DNA of 64,000 bases from Hymenochaete sp. R1 (GCA_019400425.1 JAFREE010000006.1:310001-374000), one strand, 5' to 3'; shown: positions 26,555 to 39,403, counted from the stretch's first letter. Translations and numbers: made by a program. Notes: generated by a model not told the origin, from the letters alone.

Positions 26555-27141
26555 CTCTTTTTTTGTTACATGTCGTGACGCCGGGAGGGATATATAAACA
26601 AGACAACATTTGAAAACAGAACGAGAACGAAAAGGTGTGAGGGGAAAGGAGAGATGAGAGGGAAAATGATAGAGATGAAACAGACAGATGGTTAGGGTAG
26701 TTACAGAGGATAAAGGCGAGAACATGGTTGTTGCAGATTTCAAGAGGGTAAGAAAATAGAGAGGACGAAGGGTCATGACGGTACGTGATGAATCAGAAGG
26801 GAAAACGAACACAAGACGATTGAGAGGAAAGGGTTCGGGGAGTAAAAGGTTTATTAGTACATACGAGTGAACGTTTGAGCGCGAGTGGAAAACAAGAGCG
26901 ACTTGGGTGACGGAGGGACGGATGCTGACTAACAGAGGGTGGGGAACGTGAGGGTGGGCAACAATGGGTTTGGATAGGTGCTGCGTACGCGTATGTGTTT
27001 GTGCGGGAGAAACGGGACGGATAAGCAAGGATGTCGAACGAACAATCAGAGAAAGCAAACGAGTCCATCCGCGTGAAACGATTTCGAAAGCACTAATGAG
27101 CTTCCTCCCACCAGTTCTCCCCGAGCTCTGCATCCCCTCAC

Positions 27142-30100
27142 TCACGTCTCATCTGGCGAGATGATACTCCCAATACTCAACGGATTTTTCTTCCCTCCAA
27201 TCCCTCCCAAATACCCAGTCCCAGTTCCCACACCTCCACTCGCACTCCTCAAGGGTGCCAACTGAATCCGATCCCTGCCCGCACCCGAAATTGACGGTAC
27301 AGGTGGACTCCGCCTCCCAATCCCCTCATCCGGACCCGGAGGACCAGGCCTCACGTATCCCCCTGCTCCTCCACCTCCACCACTGGCACTCATATATCCA
27401 TACGACGAGTCCCCAGCACCCCAACCCGCTCCCGGTCCTGCGCCCGGACCAGGTGCGGGTCGCATGCTTTGCGTGTGTGGAGCGCCGTACCCACCAAAGT
27501 GAGGTCCTCCACCAGGAGCGGTCGAGGCGGATTGTGGTGGTGTTGGCGAAGAGTATGCAGGAGGTCCCCACGCGTTATATGGGTCTCCGACCTGTCCATA
27601 AGATCCGTACGCCTGGTGAGGAGGCTGGTGTTGGTGCGGGTGTGAGTGCATACCTCCGTACGGTGGGTACGGCGTCGATGCATGTGAATGAGGGGGAGGG
27701 TACATGGAAGATGAATGCGGCGGCGCTGGAGCGGTTGCAGAAGTGGGCGTCGAGCTTGATACACCGCCCCCATTCCCCGACCCTTGTCCACCGTACCCGG
27801 TTCCCGATGGACGACTTGCAGCACCGTAATCATGATGCCCGTGCCCGTGAGGTGATACAGGCGTTGGCGGCCCTCCTTCCTGCGGATGATGCGAGTGTCC
27901 AAGCGGGTGATGATGGACGTTCGCATGCGGGGGTGGGGGAGGAGGCATTCCGTAGCCATGTTGATCGTAATACCCATACCCATGTTGCGGCGGAGGTGGA
28001 CCACCGTAATGCATTCCACTTGGTTGCGGCGGAACCCCATACTGGGCTTGACCAGCACCACCTCCGCTCGTCCCACTCTGGCCTGCGTTCGTGTTCGTGC
28101 CACTATTTGCATTCGTCGATGAGCTGGCGTTGCCAGTCGGCGTATCCGATGTCGGTCCCGGAGCCGGAGGATGAGAACTTGGTGGAGGTGCCGCGTATCC
28201 GCCTCCGTACGTCTGCTGAGGCCATCCGTATCCTCCTACCGGGCCTGGAGGATACATTCCATGCGAGGGTGAGTAGCCATGAGAAGGCGCGTAACCCGCG
28301 TGCTGAGGTTGATTTTGGTGGGGCGGTTGCGAATGAGGGTGTGCATGGTGTTGAGAGGGAGGCGGAGGCGGGTGTGAATGTGATGCACCCGAGGTAGGGG
28401 GCGTATTATACGCTCTCGAAGATGTTTCGATGGAGTCGGTCGATAATGGTTGTACAGCGGGCGCAGCTGGGGGAGGGGGAGGAGGCGCAAGACTTGGATC
28501 GATGGGGCCCCATGGTCCGTCTTCGTTTGATCCTGCAACTGGAGCTGCGCCAGGAGCAGGTGCCGCGGTGAGAGGAGCAGCGGCAGGGGGAGGTGGTGGT
28601 GGCGCTTGGTTCCCGTCATCCGTCCTTACTCTTTTTGATGCTCTCACATCTTCCATATCTACGTCCCTTTCTCTATCTCTATCTCTCGCACCCGCATCTC
28701 CCTCCGCAGCAGCATTGTCATCAGCGTTATTTGCGTTTCCGTTCCCGTCATCGTTCGCCTCCTCATCTGACTCCCCTTCTCCCTCGGCGTGTACAGGCTG
28801 GAACCAAGTCGGGTTGACGTTAGTAGAATGTTTACGCATCCGCACATCTTTTCGTATCCGGATCTTGATGCCCTGGTCAGCGAGCGCGCATGAAAGATTC
28901 GTAGATTCTATGGTTGACGTTGATTATGACGGCATCCCGTCCGAATATCCAATTCATTCGAGCGTCCGGTGTAGTTCACATCCGAGGCGACCGGATTGAA
29001 GATACAGGATCCGAGATTCGATGAGCGTCCAAGAAGATGAAAAGAGAGAGAATATATTTAGAAAGGTACCGATGCAGCCACGGAAGATCCAAAACAAGAA
29101 CAGGAACTCACCTTCCATCCCTGGAAACTTCTTTGCAGTATATACATAGAATTGAGCAGAGAAGATGCTCTTGCAATGATGAACATTCGCGCCGACGACT
29201 TCGAACAGCGTGAGCTTGAGTCGATAGGTACCCTCCGTACGTACGGAGAGGTCGGGAAAGACGAAGAAACCTGCATCACGGGCTGACCGATCTGTATGGA
29301 ACAATGTGAGTTGGGTGATCGAGGAGTGCACAATGGAGAAAAGAAGGAGTTAATTTCGATCATGGGGTAACGGAAACAACGGTATTAGCAAGTCGGTGTA
29401 CAGATGGAAGAATTCGAATCGTCTCTCGAGAGCATACGCAGGCGTACGCTTGCCCCGATGCCTATTCTGATCGTGTGATTTGACGATTTCCGAGGTCCCG
29501 ACGGTCACAACCTACGAAGTCAGCATCGCGCACAGATCACGACGTATTGTCCTCGGGAAACGCGGATAACATGGGATAAGGTTCCTCGTTCTGCCTTCCC
29601 TCCCCATCCCCCGAACCAGATCCATGGATGACTGGTAATCCATCTATCCGCACTCGCATATTCCCTGGGATTTGGCTGGACATCCAGGGCCTGTATGCAG
29701 GCAAAGATGTGGTTTCCCTGCCTTGAAGTGCGGATGCAGAGACAGGCAGGAGAGACGGGTTGGTAAGTCGAGGAGCGAGGGAAAGCGACTCTATCAAGCA
29801 TTCCTTCTTTCCTTTTCGCCCAACCTCCTTTTCTCCCCGATCAATGCGAAAAGCCGTTCAAAGAAACAGTCGAAGAGAAGAAGAGAAGAGAAGAAACCAA
29901 TAGAAGGAGCAAATGAATCAGACTCACCTCCCGTCGCTTCAGGATCCTTCAGGCAGTACAAACTACTCACGACGCTCCCTGTCGTACACCGTGTCTTGCC
30001 ATCTTTGAGTAAGTGCAATTCTTCGTCGGTTTCCGGAGCCGCCAGCGAAGCATACATGAAGTAGTATGGATTTTGGAGATACGAAGAGGGATGTGGACTG

Positions 30101-31403
30101 TACGTTCGTCATCACGAAGTCATGGCCGTAGAGTAAGGCGTATAGTTTGTAATTAGTCGCCACAGGTACGAATACATAAGAATCATATATCGAAGCCATG
30201 AGTAGCGATACGAAGATCAGAGAAGGGCAGACGCACGAGTCCTCGTCTTCGGAGCCATTCCGCCGAGTACTCTTTTCTACAACGCGGAGTTGAACCACAG
30301 GTGGTGGGTCGATGGGCCTTCGATCAGCTACACATCAGTCGGAGGAGCGGTCATTAAAAGATTGTGTACGCCAAAGACGAATATTGATGTGGAATGCGAT
30401 TGCGCAAAGCAGTATTGAATCGATCGTAAGTCAATGAGATCCAAAGTGAGGAGTATAAAAGTTAGCTCAACACATTCATAACAAAGAAAGTAATACATAT
30501 AAGTTGAAAGAACATAAAACAGAAAGAAAAAAAGTACTCCAAAGAAAAGGAAAAGGACGAAGAACGGCTTCCCCTCGCGCACGCATTCCGAGCCCGAGAA
30601 TAGAGGCAGAATCCGGGTAGAACCCATTTCATATAAGTGCCACGTAATCTCCGAATCGCCAACAAAAAACCCATTCGATAATCGATGAAATCGCCAAATT
30701 ACTCCACGATCGCGCACAAATGAAGTGAAAGACACAGCTCGAGCAAAATGGGGTCGGGTATCCAGTAGATGAAAAACTTCCTCCGACTAGTTGGCTCATA
30801 AGATGCTACTCATGAAGCTAAAAGTCAAACACCAAACTGCCCCGTGGTACGGGGCATGTCCGACGCGAGATAAGATAGAAAGAGAGAGAAAAAGAGAAAC
30901 GCGCAGGGGAGATGATTGCTCAACCATTCTCGTCGCTGCGAATGATCATGCCGCACGTCGGTAGGAAAGAAGGATAAATTCATACACCTCATGACACCGC
31001 TCACTCATGGAAGCAACTGATACGAAAACGTATCGAGGAGTGTACCAGATGTAGATAATCTATACAATAGGGAAGGAGGAAGAAAGGAAATAAGAAGGAA
31101 GGACAGGTTTAGAGGAGCGCCGAATGCGGAAGCAAATCGGCCCACCAGGTGAGAAAGGGGGGATCGGGATTTGGAATCGCAGATCCTTGATCCAGGACAA
31201 TTCGGGTTCTCAAGTCCCGCTGAGAAGGAAACAACGGGATACCATACGTCGGTCGGGGGACAAACGAGCGAGAAGAAAGCAGAGAGTAAGAAGAGAAAAC
31301 TGGGGCAAGGCTTACCTTTGGTCCCAACCCCGCACATGCGCGCCTGCTTGGGCTCTTGGCGCACTATCAACTCATACTCTCTACGCGCATGACCATTGCC
31401 CAT
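27142..31403 (-). CDS. Velvet-family developmental regulator (VosA/VelB-like)
   Basis: Nuclear regulator of development and secondary metabolism with a velvet DNA-binding/dimerisation domain. My model: exons 31316-31403, 30237-30327, 29928-30097, 29112-29291 and 27142-28907, which sum to 765 codons in one frame (764 aa). Velvet motifs in order: REYELIVRQEPKQARMCGVG, DRRPIDPPPVVQLRVVEK, NPYYFMYASLAAPETDEE, CTTGSVVSSLYCLKDPEA, DAGFFVFPDLSVRTEGTYRL, YVYTAKKFPGME, STNLSCALADQGIKIRIRKD. The YYFM and TGSVVSSL blocks look most like VosA, but I would not insist on VosA over VelB. After the domain comes a roughly 550-residue tail very rich in Pro, Gly, His, Ser and Tyr, ending SIGSIISPDET. Introns of 988, 139, 636 and 204 nt are much longer than those of neighbouring genes. 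The 2 kb upstream is gene-free, which fits a heavily regulated gene. Confidence 0.9.
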
Positions 31404-33468
31404 AGTGTCGTATCGGTTTGTGTTGAGATTTGAGGAATCGAGGAGTTGCGTTGATTGTTTTGGGGGAGTTTACAATTGAGTTGGACGATTATATTGTACA
31501 AAAAGGGAAGAGAGATGTCAGCGCCTTCGAGTTGGGAACGGGGATAAAGGCGGAATGCAAAGCGCGAAGGAACTAAAGTCAGGGAGAGCGCTAACGACTG
31601 CACTGTCCTTTTGCAACAGCTCGTTCAGAGGGTGGGTAACGGTCGCACTGCGTTGCGACAATGGGCGAAAGAAATATGGGAGGAAGAAAAGGGCAGAAGA
31701 GTGGGAACTTTGAGGAAAGGAGAGGGCGGTATATATGGATTACCACATGAATGCAGGGATGGGAGCACCCGAACTGAATGAACGGCGCCCGCTACCAAAC
31801 CGTCGGGCTCACGTCCCAGAGTATTAGAAAGCGTCTGAGAGAGTAAAGAGAGTGACCCGCAGGAGTGGGTACACACATACGAACGAAAGACGCGAGCGAA
31901 TGGGGAGATTGTGGGCACTGGACCGTTCCGCTCCTTCGGTTCACTCAAATCCAATGGCAGAGAGAGCCAGACGAAGTCATAAAAGTGAAGAACATGGAAT
32001 ATGGAAGGGTAGAACGAGAAAATAGAGAAATAAAGGATGAGAATGGCTTACAGTTCGTCGCGGTTATAGGACGCTGGCACGCCCGAGTGGACAACGTCGT
32101 CCTCCATACCCATCCTATGGTTTCCCGTGAGAGTGTCTGGAAAGTTAGGCCTTGCAGAGATTTCTCTCTTTTGCTTGAGGTTCGCTGTTCTTTGTTTAGC
32201 TAGCTTCTTGAGAACGTTCCACGACAGAAAATGAGGAGAAGAGGAGGTATAAATGAGAGGAAGATGGGAGAGACTCAAAGAGAGAGATGGAGAGGGAGGG
32301 AGGGCGTAGAGCCAGAGCCAGGGGCCATTGATTACGTAACAGTATATTGGATCTCAGAAAATACTTCGGCGCGGTAAGCAAAGTAACTTTAACTCTCTTT
32401 TCCCCCTTTACTACCATCCCATCTTGCCAGTGCCTCAAGGCCAATTCAGACCCGCCTTCAACTCTCCGGATTCATCGCAAACGCAAACCAGTCGTTCTTG
32501 ACCAATTATGCGCTCAGACTGATGTCAATGCGCACGGCGCAAGTGCCGACGCCTGAGGCAAGAGAAACGTAACGGCTAGCGTTGGTGTCTCCGTGTAATT
32601 CTATTCGAGCCCGAGCCTGAACCTTGAGCTTACCATGAGGCGCCACATCTGGGCCGCTATCCCAATTCATCTCCTTGGGCGGCTCATTCATCAACCTTCT
32701 CTCCGCACCATCCCCGCTCCCGTTTCCTCAATGCCTTGCCTTGCTTGCCAGTTAGATTTTCTTTCGAGCAGCGCAAGCGCCATCTCTTCTCGTCCGATTG
32801 TCGTTCTCTTCGCAGCGACTGGGCATTTCGAGCGTCTCGTGTAGTTTCCATCTCGGCATAAATACCAAAACAAATCGTCGACTTTGCAAGGAATCTAATT
32901 GTACACCCGCTTTTCTGATAAGCTGGGATCACGATGGGCTAAATAAAACTACATGGTGCATTTGCAATGGGTCTACACACGTTGCTTGCAGCGTGCTCCA
33001 GCCGCGACAAGCGCCCGTTCACTTCAATGCTCTATCTGTCTCCCCGCCATGAACAATCTACAGGAAGAGCCAACTGGACGTTCTCTGTAAGGCTCTGATC
33101 ACTAGTAGGGCCAACAAACTTCTGAATGAACCCAAATTTGTCGAAATATCACAGATATCCATCCAGGATCTCGATGTCGGTCTTAACTCCGAGTGGTCCT
33201 GCAGCATCATCATACAAGCGCTAAAGAGGCTGTTGAAAGTCCAGTCCCGTCGATGAAATAGCGCTCGTTCTTCGCATTCGCACGTACGCGAATTAGTGAT
33301 GTGAATAATGATTGGGTACGTAACTTCATATAAAGCTGCGCCTCCTGCTCCTTTACTATCTTCAAGCGAGTTGGAGAAGGAAATATTTTGACGAATTTCG
33401 AGCGGCTCCGTGCAGCTGCGCACGAATGATCAAATCATTACTCTCAATCAAGCGACGTAAGCTATGTA
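31404..33468. promoter_or_regulatory. Long upstream region of the velvet gene
   Basis: About 2 kb before the next recognisable coding remnant. It should hold the velvet promoter and 5' UTR. Only short open frames without domains were seen. No transcription-factor site is claimed. Confidence 0.4.
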
Positions 33469-34860
33469 TTGCCCCCAGTCCTTCCTAGACTAACTGACTC
33501 TTCTGTGCTTGCTATCAAGGACCTTTTTTCACCGAGGGACACTCAAGTCGACAGCTTGATACGGGATATGAGAACTTATCGAGAACTGATTCGTGAAGCT
33601 TTTCTCATCGAGATCCAAGGAGGCGTTGCATGGGTGAACAATATGCTAGATCAAATCCTCGTACGCCAGGACTCCAATGATGACCAGGCGATCCGAAGTA
33701 AGACGCTTCTCCGTCCACCACCCCACCCAAAGAAAGTTTATCTTACGGATAAATTGGAGTGAATGGCCGGGACAAGATCGACTGTGCTCGAGGACATTCA
33801 AATGTGGCCGATCGTGTGCTCGTCCCCGGCTTTACGGTGTCGCTGGCTGTAGGAAAAGCACAGTATCCTCATCAGCATGTCGTGCATTTGGAAGTCTATT
33901 GGCGGGACCGTTTTCTTGCGAACGCGATTACTGATGTCAGGCCAATTTGCCTCTGGGGTACTTCTTCTTTTTCTTTAGTGGCGCGTTACAATGTATGCGC
34001 TGAAGAATTGGCCTTCTCACTCGATGTCACTGGAATTATATGCGTATGAATCTCGCACGATGGACTTCGCATTAAATACAATTCCAAGGATGGACACGTC
34101 TCTACTTGGGATGCACATACTGGCGGATTTATGAGAGCCACAGAGCTGGACGTCTTGTGCGAGGATCAGTTTACTCGTTTTTTTTTCTCCTGACGGGGCT
34201 TACATTGCAATTGGAGATGAAGATGGTCAACTGGGGACTATACGAAGCGGATACTGTGGAGATTTTTGTGACATGCAAGTGTAGGATGTAAGGACGAGCC
34301 GATCTGTCAGTAAATTTCTCGGTGAGCACCAAAATCCTATATTAACCGTATTTTTCTCGCCGGACAGTACATTTCTCTTTCATGGACCAGCGATGTTAGA
34401 GCTTGGGATCTGCACAAAACTGTTTCAATAGAGCATACTTTGCGCAGTCACACTAACGATCCCATCACCTGCATCAGATATATTCCCGGCGGCTTGACTT
34501 TATCGCAGGATGGTGGTCGGGAGTCGGGACAAGACTGTCTGTGTGTGGGACTCGCCATCTTTCTTTTGGGATCCCGAGCTAAATTTATGTGGAGTCGAAA
34601 GTTTGGGTCCGAAACAATACCCATTGGCATCTCTAATAAAGGATGGGTTCGATTGGCCGAAGGAACATTGTTGCTATGCCAGTGGGTTCCAGCACAGTAT
34701 TGCAATGCGGTGGAAAGTGAACCCCTCTTTAGTATTTCGACAAGGAATAAGAATCACCCAATTAGGCTTGTCTGGGAGAAGCCACTTCATGGAGATGAAT
34801 GGACGGAAATTAGGACAGTAGGATGTCGGTGGTATTCCGCGGCTCGTCCTGTATGCTATG
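33469..34860 (+). pseudogene. Degenerate WD40-repeat gene (mushroom NACHT/WD40 type)
   Basis: Remains of several WD40 repeats spread over all three frames. Recognisable pieces: ISHDGLRIKYNSKDGHVSTW then DAHTGGF; SPDGAYIAIGDEDGQ; HQNPILTVFFSPDS; SDVRAWDLHKTVSIEHTLRS; RMVVGSRDKTVCVWD; and GWVRLAEGTLLLCQWVPAQY, which resembles the conserved end of WD40 proteins in mushroom fungi. A run of nine T at about 34178 shifts the frame just before SPDGAY, and stops lie between other pieces. No nucleotide-binding domain was found upstream; the first open frame (33469-33762) has no match I recognise. Best read as a decayed or truncated gene; unrecognised introns could rescue parts of it. Confidence 0.6.
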
Positions 34861-35103
34861 TTTCTCTCTTTCTCTCTTGATGACCTGTTCCTTCTTTTTT
34901 CTTCCTTTCCTTCGAATGATAGATCATGATACTCTACTCAGGCAGCAATCCGTAAGAAGGCGACACATTTTTGACAGGAGTCATGTAACATACATATGTA
35001 TATATATATTTATATATCCCAGCCAGTGTTGAATGGCTGTAGTTCTTGACCATCATCGTCAAAAACGATTATATAGTATACTTAAACTTCCGTTAGTTAG
35101 AAC

Positions 35104-35189
35104 CTCTAGATAGCTCAGCTGGAAGAGCATGTGACTGTAATGGGTACCATGTCATCACAGGGTCGCTGGTTCGAGTCCGGCTCTGGAGA
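35104..35189 (+). tRNA. tRNA-Tyr (anticodon GTA) with a 13-nt intron
   Basis: Cloverleaf built by hand. Acceptor CTCTAGA (35104-35110) pairs with TCTGGAG (35182-35188) with one G-T wobble; discriminator A at 35189. D arm GCTC/GAGC; anticodon stem TGTGA/TCACA (3' side 35155-35159); loop CTGTAA plus A38, with anticodon GTA at 35137-35139. T arm GCTGG-TTCGAGT-CCGGC. The intron is 35141-35153, one base after the anticodon, the usual place, and holds GGTACC, which could pair with the anticodon in the precursor. Mature length is 73 nt before CCA. Internal A and B boxes (TAGCTCAGCTGG, GGTTCGAGTCC) are both good. Confidence 0.95.
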
Positions 35190-35532
35190 GGTTATTCTGT
35201 TTCTATTTTTCCGCAGGTACTTTTGTTGATTAGATCGGGCCAATGTTTAGAGACTTTTTTGGTCCTAAGAACATAGGGGAGTGTTGTTTTTTTCAATAAC
35301 CCCTGAAATGTTGGCAAACGCGTGACTCCGAGGCGAACGTCCGAATGAAGGCGCGCGCGCGCTGGACACCGGTGTGTCTTACCTTGCTTCATGACCATAA
35401 CCACAACGACCGTAACTCAGTAGCTCTGCAATATCGATCATACAAGTGTGTCATTTGAGAAGAATCCAAGACCCTTACTCCAAGTGAAGTTTGCGCGGCA
35501 AGAAAGCAAGTTATACATCGCAACACGGCCGA
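35190..35532. other. Intergenic region between tRNA-Tyr and DNA polymerase X gene
   Basis: 343 bp with the polymerase promoter. TTTCTATTTTT about 10-20 bp after the tRNA is a plausible Pol III stop. A short CG repeat (GCGCGCGCGC) lies near 35352. No gene seen. Confidence 0.4.
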
Positions 35533-38500
35533 ATGCAGATTGAAGATCGCCTACGTCAACAATCACGAAGGTCAGCTCAGCCGGGCTTTCTCTATAACTC
35601 GGATGTCTCTCCAGCTTCTAACCTGACAACTCTGCATTTTCTTACTCAATGGCTCTAGGGGTCAGTATTGGAGACGACAAGAGGTTCCGGACAAGTACGC
35701 ACAGAGTAAGAAGGAAGCAGATGACTTCGTCAAGTTTCTTGAAGGGTTGAAACCGGAGGAGCTGTGTGGTGACATGTCAAGGGACAGCCTTGGGTTCGAC
35801 AGAAACGTGGAGGTAGATGTTGAGTCGGGAAGGTGTAAAGTTTTTCTTGATTAGCTGGGATCCACTCAAACTTACTTCACGTAGGTCCGATACTGCATCC
35901 AAAAACACTACTAGGATGCACGAAGAAGGTACTATCGACCCTAGTTCAGGATTTCCCGAGGTTTTACTGGCAGCCCAGTCGTTGTCTACTTCGCAACCAC
36001 CTGCTTCGATGAGTATTCGGTGCGTTTTTCTATTGAAGTCTAACTTGTCTTTCCTTGCCAACTGGCTTATATCGTCAGGCCACCCTCTGACCCTACGCGC
36101 AGTGACCCAAATACCGATCGTTTTCAACCTCCGTATGTCCTTGCAGCACAAGCCAATACCGATACCTCTGCAACATGCGTGCCGAAAGAAACATCGCAAA
36201 CTTTTCAGCCTGGGCGAAATAAAGAGGGTGACACTCAAAGGAAAATCCTGGGGAAACGCAAAGCGCCGCACACGCTTCACGAAGATGTGTCTTACGCTAC
36301 TAATATCACATCTCCTTCAATGACCCCTGCAGCTGTCAGCCCTGCCCCGGCTTCTTCGACGACGAGCTTCGCACCGCCGCCTCTTATTGGTTTCCGTCCT
36401 CGCCCAACCCTTGACTCCGAGCGGAAAGCGACACGTGAGCGTAATGCTCGACAAAAAGCCGATGCAGCTCGTCGGAAGAAGGAAGAGGAATCGGAGAAGA
36501 AAATGACGCCAACGGAATATGCTAAGCACGTGCAGAGCAAGTTCACGGAGTATCTTGAAAAATTGGAGAATGCGGACGGTGGGAGAAAGTTGACGATGCG
36601 AGGGAAGGCGATATTGTATATTGGTGGGGACTACGATAAAGCCTCGAGGACGACAAGGGGCAAAATGGATTTTGTGCGTAGTAAATGCCTCGATTTTCAA
36701 TCACAAAAGAAAACCTTTCTCGTACTCACTTGGTACGCACTCATTCATTGCAGCTTCGGAAACGCGGTGCGACAGTCGTTCCTTCTTATGATCCCACCAA
36801 AATCACACACATCGTAACGGAAGTTAATGTTGGGTCGACTCTTAAAGCCCTCGGCCTGAAGTCGCTCGATGAAATTCCTATGAACATTCCTACAGTAAGA
36901 TGGGCATGGATCGATAAGGGTTTTCCATATGAATTCATGTGTGCGGCATTTCCTTCGCGAATTGAGGCTGCGCCAGACTATCATGAGAAGAAAGGAAGGC
37001 TGGGGAGCAGCAATCGTAAGAAGATTGGAGGAACGGAGACGACGGTAAGGCCTATGGAAGATGGAGATGAAGATTACAGTCGGATCGAGTAAGTCTTCCG
37101 CGTAATAATTGCGGAGACCTGTATGTCTGACGATTGTTTTCCACTCCTCTTAGAGAATTTTCGATCTCAAATCACGATGGCTGTTCTCGCAAAGACCAGC
37201 AGGTCATTCCTAGGATTCATAATGCACCGAAAGACAGAAGGGATCGATCCGTTTCGGCTTCACGTGAAGTTGATGCACCCACTCTAGTTGATCCAACGGC
37301 TGATCCGCTCGCTGAATTCTACGAACAAGCAAAGAAAGATAGCGAAGAGGGCAGGAAGGTGATGTTTTCGTTTTTCTCTTATTGATTAAGTTTTCTGAGA
37401 TACGAGCAATTCAGATATCTTCTGATAATGAGTCAGAAGATGAACGATTATTGAGAGCCAAGACCTCTGTCCGTTTTCATCGAATTATAAAAGGTCGTCT
37501 ATACTTACGAACCGCTGTAGAAGTTCACGTGTGACAATGCGAAGGCAGCTACTGGGACATGCATTAATCAGGATATTGTTGACAAGGTGCTTTATTGTGC
37601 AGAGAAAAAGAAGCCTCCATCATCGAAGGTCTTACCCTACATGTGTATAGCTTTCAGAATTGCTAGAGATTAACAAGACGAAGCAAAGAGGCGACCCAAA
37701 GGAACAACGATGGAGAGTTTTCTCATACGGAAAAGGTTCGTTATGTCAACTTTAATAGAAACGAACAAAGCCTGAGATAAATTGGATGCATAGCGATTCG
37801 TGGAATTAAAACACATGCAACTCGGATCAAAACATATGAAGATGCTCTCAAAATCCATGGTGTTGGGGAGAAAACGGCTATGAAGGTAACACTTTAGCCC
37901 TCTGCTTCCGTTCAAGGTGAACTAACTTCTAGAACTTCAGATTAAAGAGATCATCGAGACAGGGGAATTGCGGAGGATTAAGACAGATAACACGGAAGAC
38001 GTGAAGGCTATACGACTCTTCTATGGTATCTATGGCGTTGGTATGCATTTTTCTCTGCATTTGATCGATGTGCTGTGTTAGATCCCTCTGGTAGGCCTGA
38101 GCACTGCACAGAAATGGTATTCAAATGGCTGTAGGACTTTGGACGACATCAGAAATAGGAAGGGCAGTATCAGGCTTTCGGATGTGCAAGAGGTACTGTA
38201 TGCGGCATAGCGTGCTATCACTTCAAGCAGGACTAACCTTCTGGTTTGGTAGATTGGACTCAGGTACTATGATGGTGAGTGGCGTAACTAGGCCTTCAAT
38301 CCCATCCCCCAATCTCAAATTTCCAGATATCAACTCTCGTATTCCTCGGATGGAGGTGTACGAGTTATTCAAAGCAATACGAGAAATAGGTACCACTTCT
38401 GGTTGGGCGTATATAGTTAAGAAATTGAGCATTCATTATATCAGCCCTCAAAATAGACCCCAAGCTCTATATTGAAGTCATGGGTAGCTACCGAAGGTGA

Positions 38501-39403
38501 CTTTTTATTATTTTCTTTTAACTTGTAAATACGTCACTGACATGTGCATAGAGGAAAAGCCACTTGTGGCGACGTCGATATACTTGTGACACGCCCGACA
38601 CATGATGGGAGGACCCACAGAGGTGAGTTGCAAACACCTTTATACACCCTTTTCAGACACTTAGCCCTACTGTTCTATTCCTTAAGGCATACTCAGATCC
38701 ATGCTTCGAGACCTCCATATGTGTGGTATCCTCACCGAAGACCTTGCCATTCCAGAGGATTTCAGCGATTTGGAACAGACATATCGAGGATTGTGCCGGA
38801 AAGATGAGAAGAGCCCGAGGAGGCGAATAGGTGCGTTTGGCGATTCGCATGATGAACAACCCAAGTCTTATAATGGCGCAAATATAAATAAAAGATATAC
38901 TTTGCGTCCCATACGAGTATCGTGGAGGAGCGTTGATTTACTACACGGTGCGAAAAAAATTACTTCACGTTTACTTTCGCAATAATTAAATCGCCTTCAT
39001 CCTAGGGCGACGATATCGTAAGCATAGTGTTCTCCATTCCCTCCACAATGCTGATTACCTTCTCGTTTTCAAGTTTAACCGTGCAATTCGTTACAAAGCC
39101 AAAAAGATGGGATACTCGCTCAGCCAGCGCGGACTCGCGACCAAGGTCATGCGCGATGCGAGGGGCAAAAAGCTCTTTCCAGGTCAGTCGTTCATGAGGT
39201 CTCTTACATGTCGCGGTGAGACTAAGTGGGCATGATTTGGGTGCTGTACAGGTGATCTCATTGCTTCTGAGACTGAAGAGGAGATATTCCGGCTGCTGGG
39301 TGAGTCTGTGCCCTTGGACTTGGAAGGTTGACACTCGATGCTCATTCTTTTTGTCAAAGGTGTTCCCTGGCAAGAACCCCATGAACGAGTTCGGGCAACT
39401 TGA
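35533..39403 (+). CDS. X-family DNA polymerase (Pol lambda / Pol IV type)
   Basis: Gap-filling polymerase for base excision repair and end joining, nuclear. The gene is split into at least 14 exons. A hydrophilic N-terminus (MQIEDRLRQQSRRGQYWRRQ) leads to a BRCT domain around RKRGATVVPSYDPTKITHIV ending VRWAWIDKGFP. Then come a Ser/Pro-rich linker, the 8-kDa domain (QRWRVFSYGK; helix-hairpin-helix IHGVGEKTAMKIKEIIE), LFYGIYGVG, YIEVMGSYRRGKATCGDVDI with two catalytic Asp, and RRIDILCVPYEYRGGALIYY with the third. The thumb follows: FNRAIRYKAKKMGYSLSQRG, then ETEEEIFRLLG and VPWQEPHERVRAT, stop at 39401-39403. BRCT plus the complete palm points to Pol lambda/fungal Pol4 rather than Pol beta. 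The 35533 start is inferred by splicing and is less certain than the rest. Confidence 0.92.

Larger units (their letters stand above)
24111..27141. other. 3 kb gene-poor stretch between P450 and velvet genes
   Basis: Contains the P450 upstream region and the 3' flank of the velvet gene. I see only scattered open frames with no domain; the longest (26399-27145, minus) is low-complexity and overlaps simple repeats. Small tandem repeats are listed separately. Confidence 0.4.

Noticed and set aside
26399..27145. 248-codon minus-strand open frame after the velvet gene
   Set aside because: Starts at a non-ATG codon overlapping the velvet stop, runs through AG and TTTC microsatellites, and has no domain.
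27255..28397. 380-codon plus-strand open frame
   Set aside because: Antisense to the low-complexity Pro/Gly/His-rich tail of the velvet protein; skewed composition keeps the opposite strand open, and no domain is visible.
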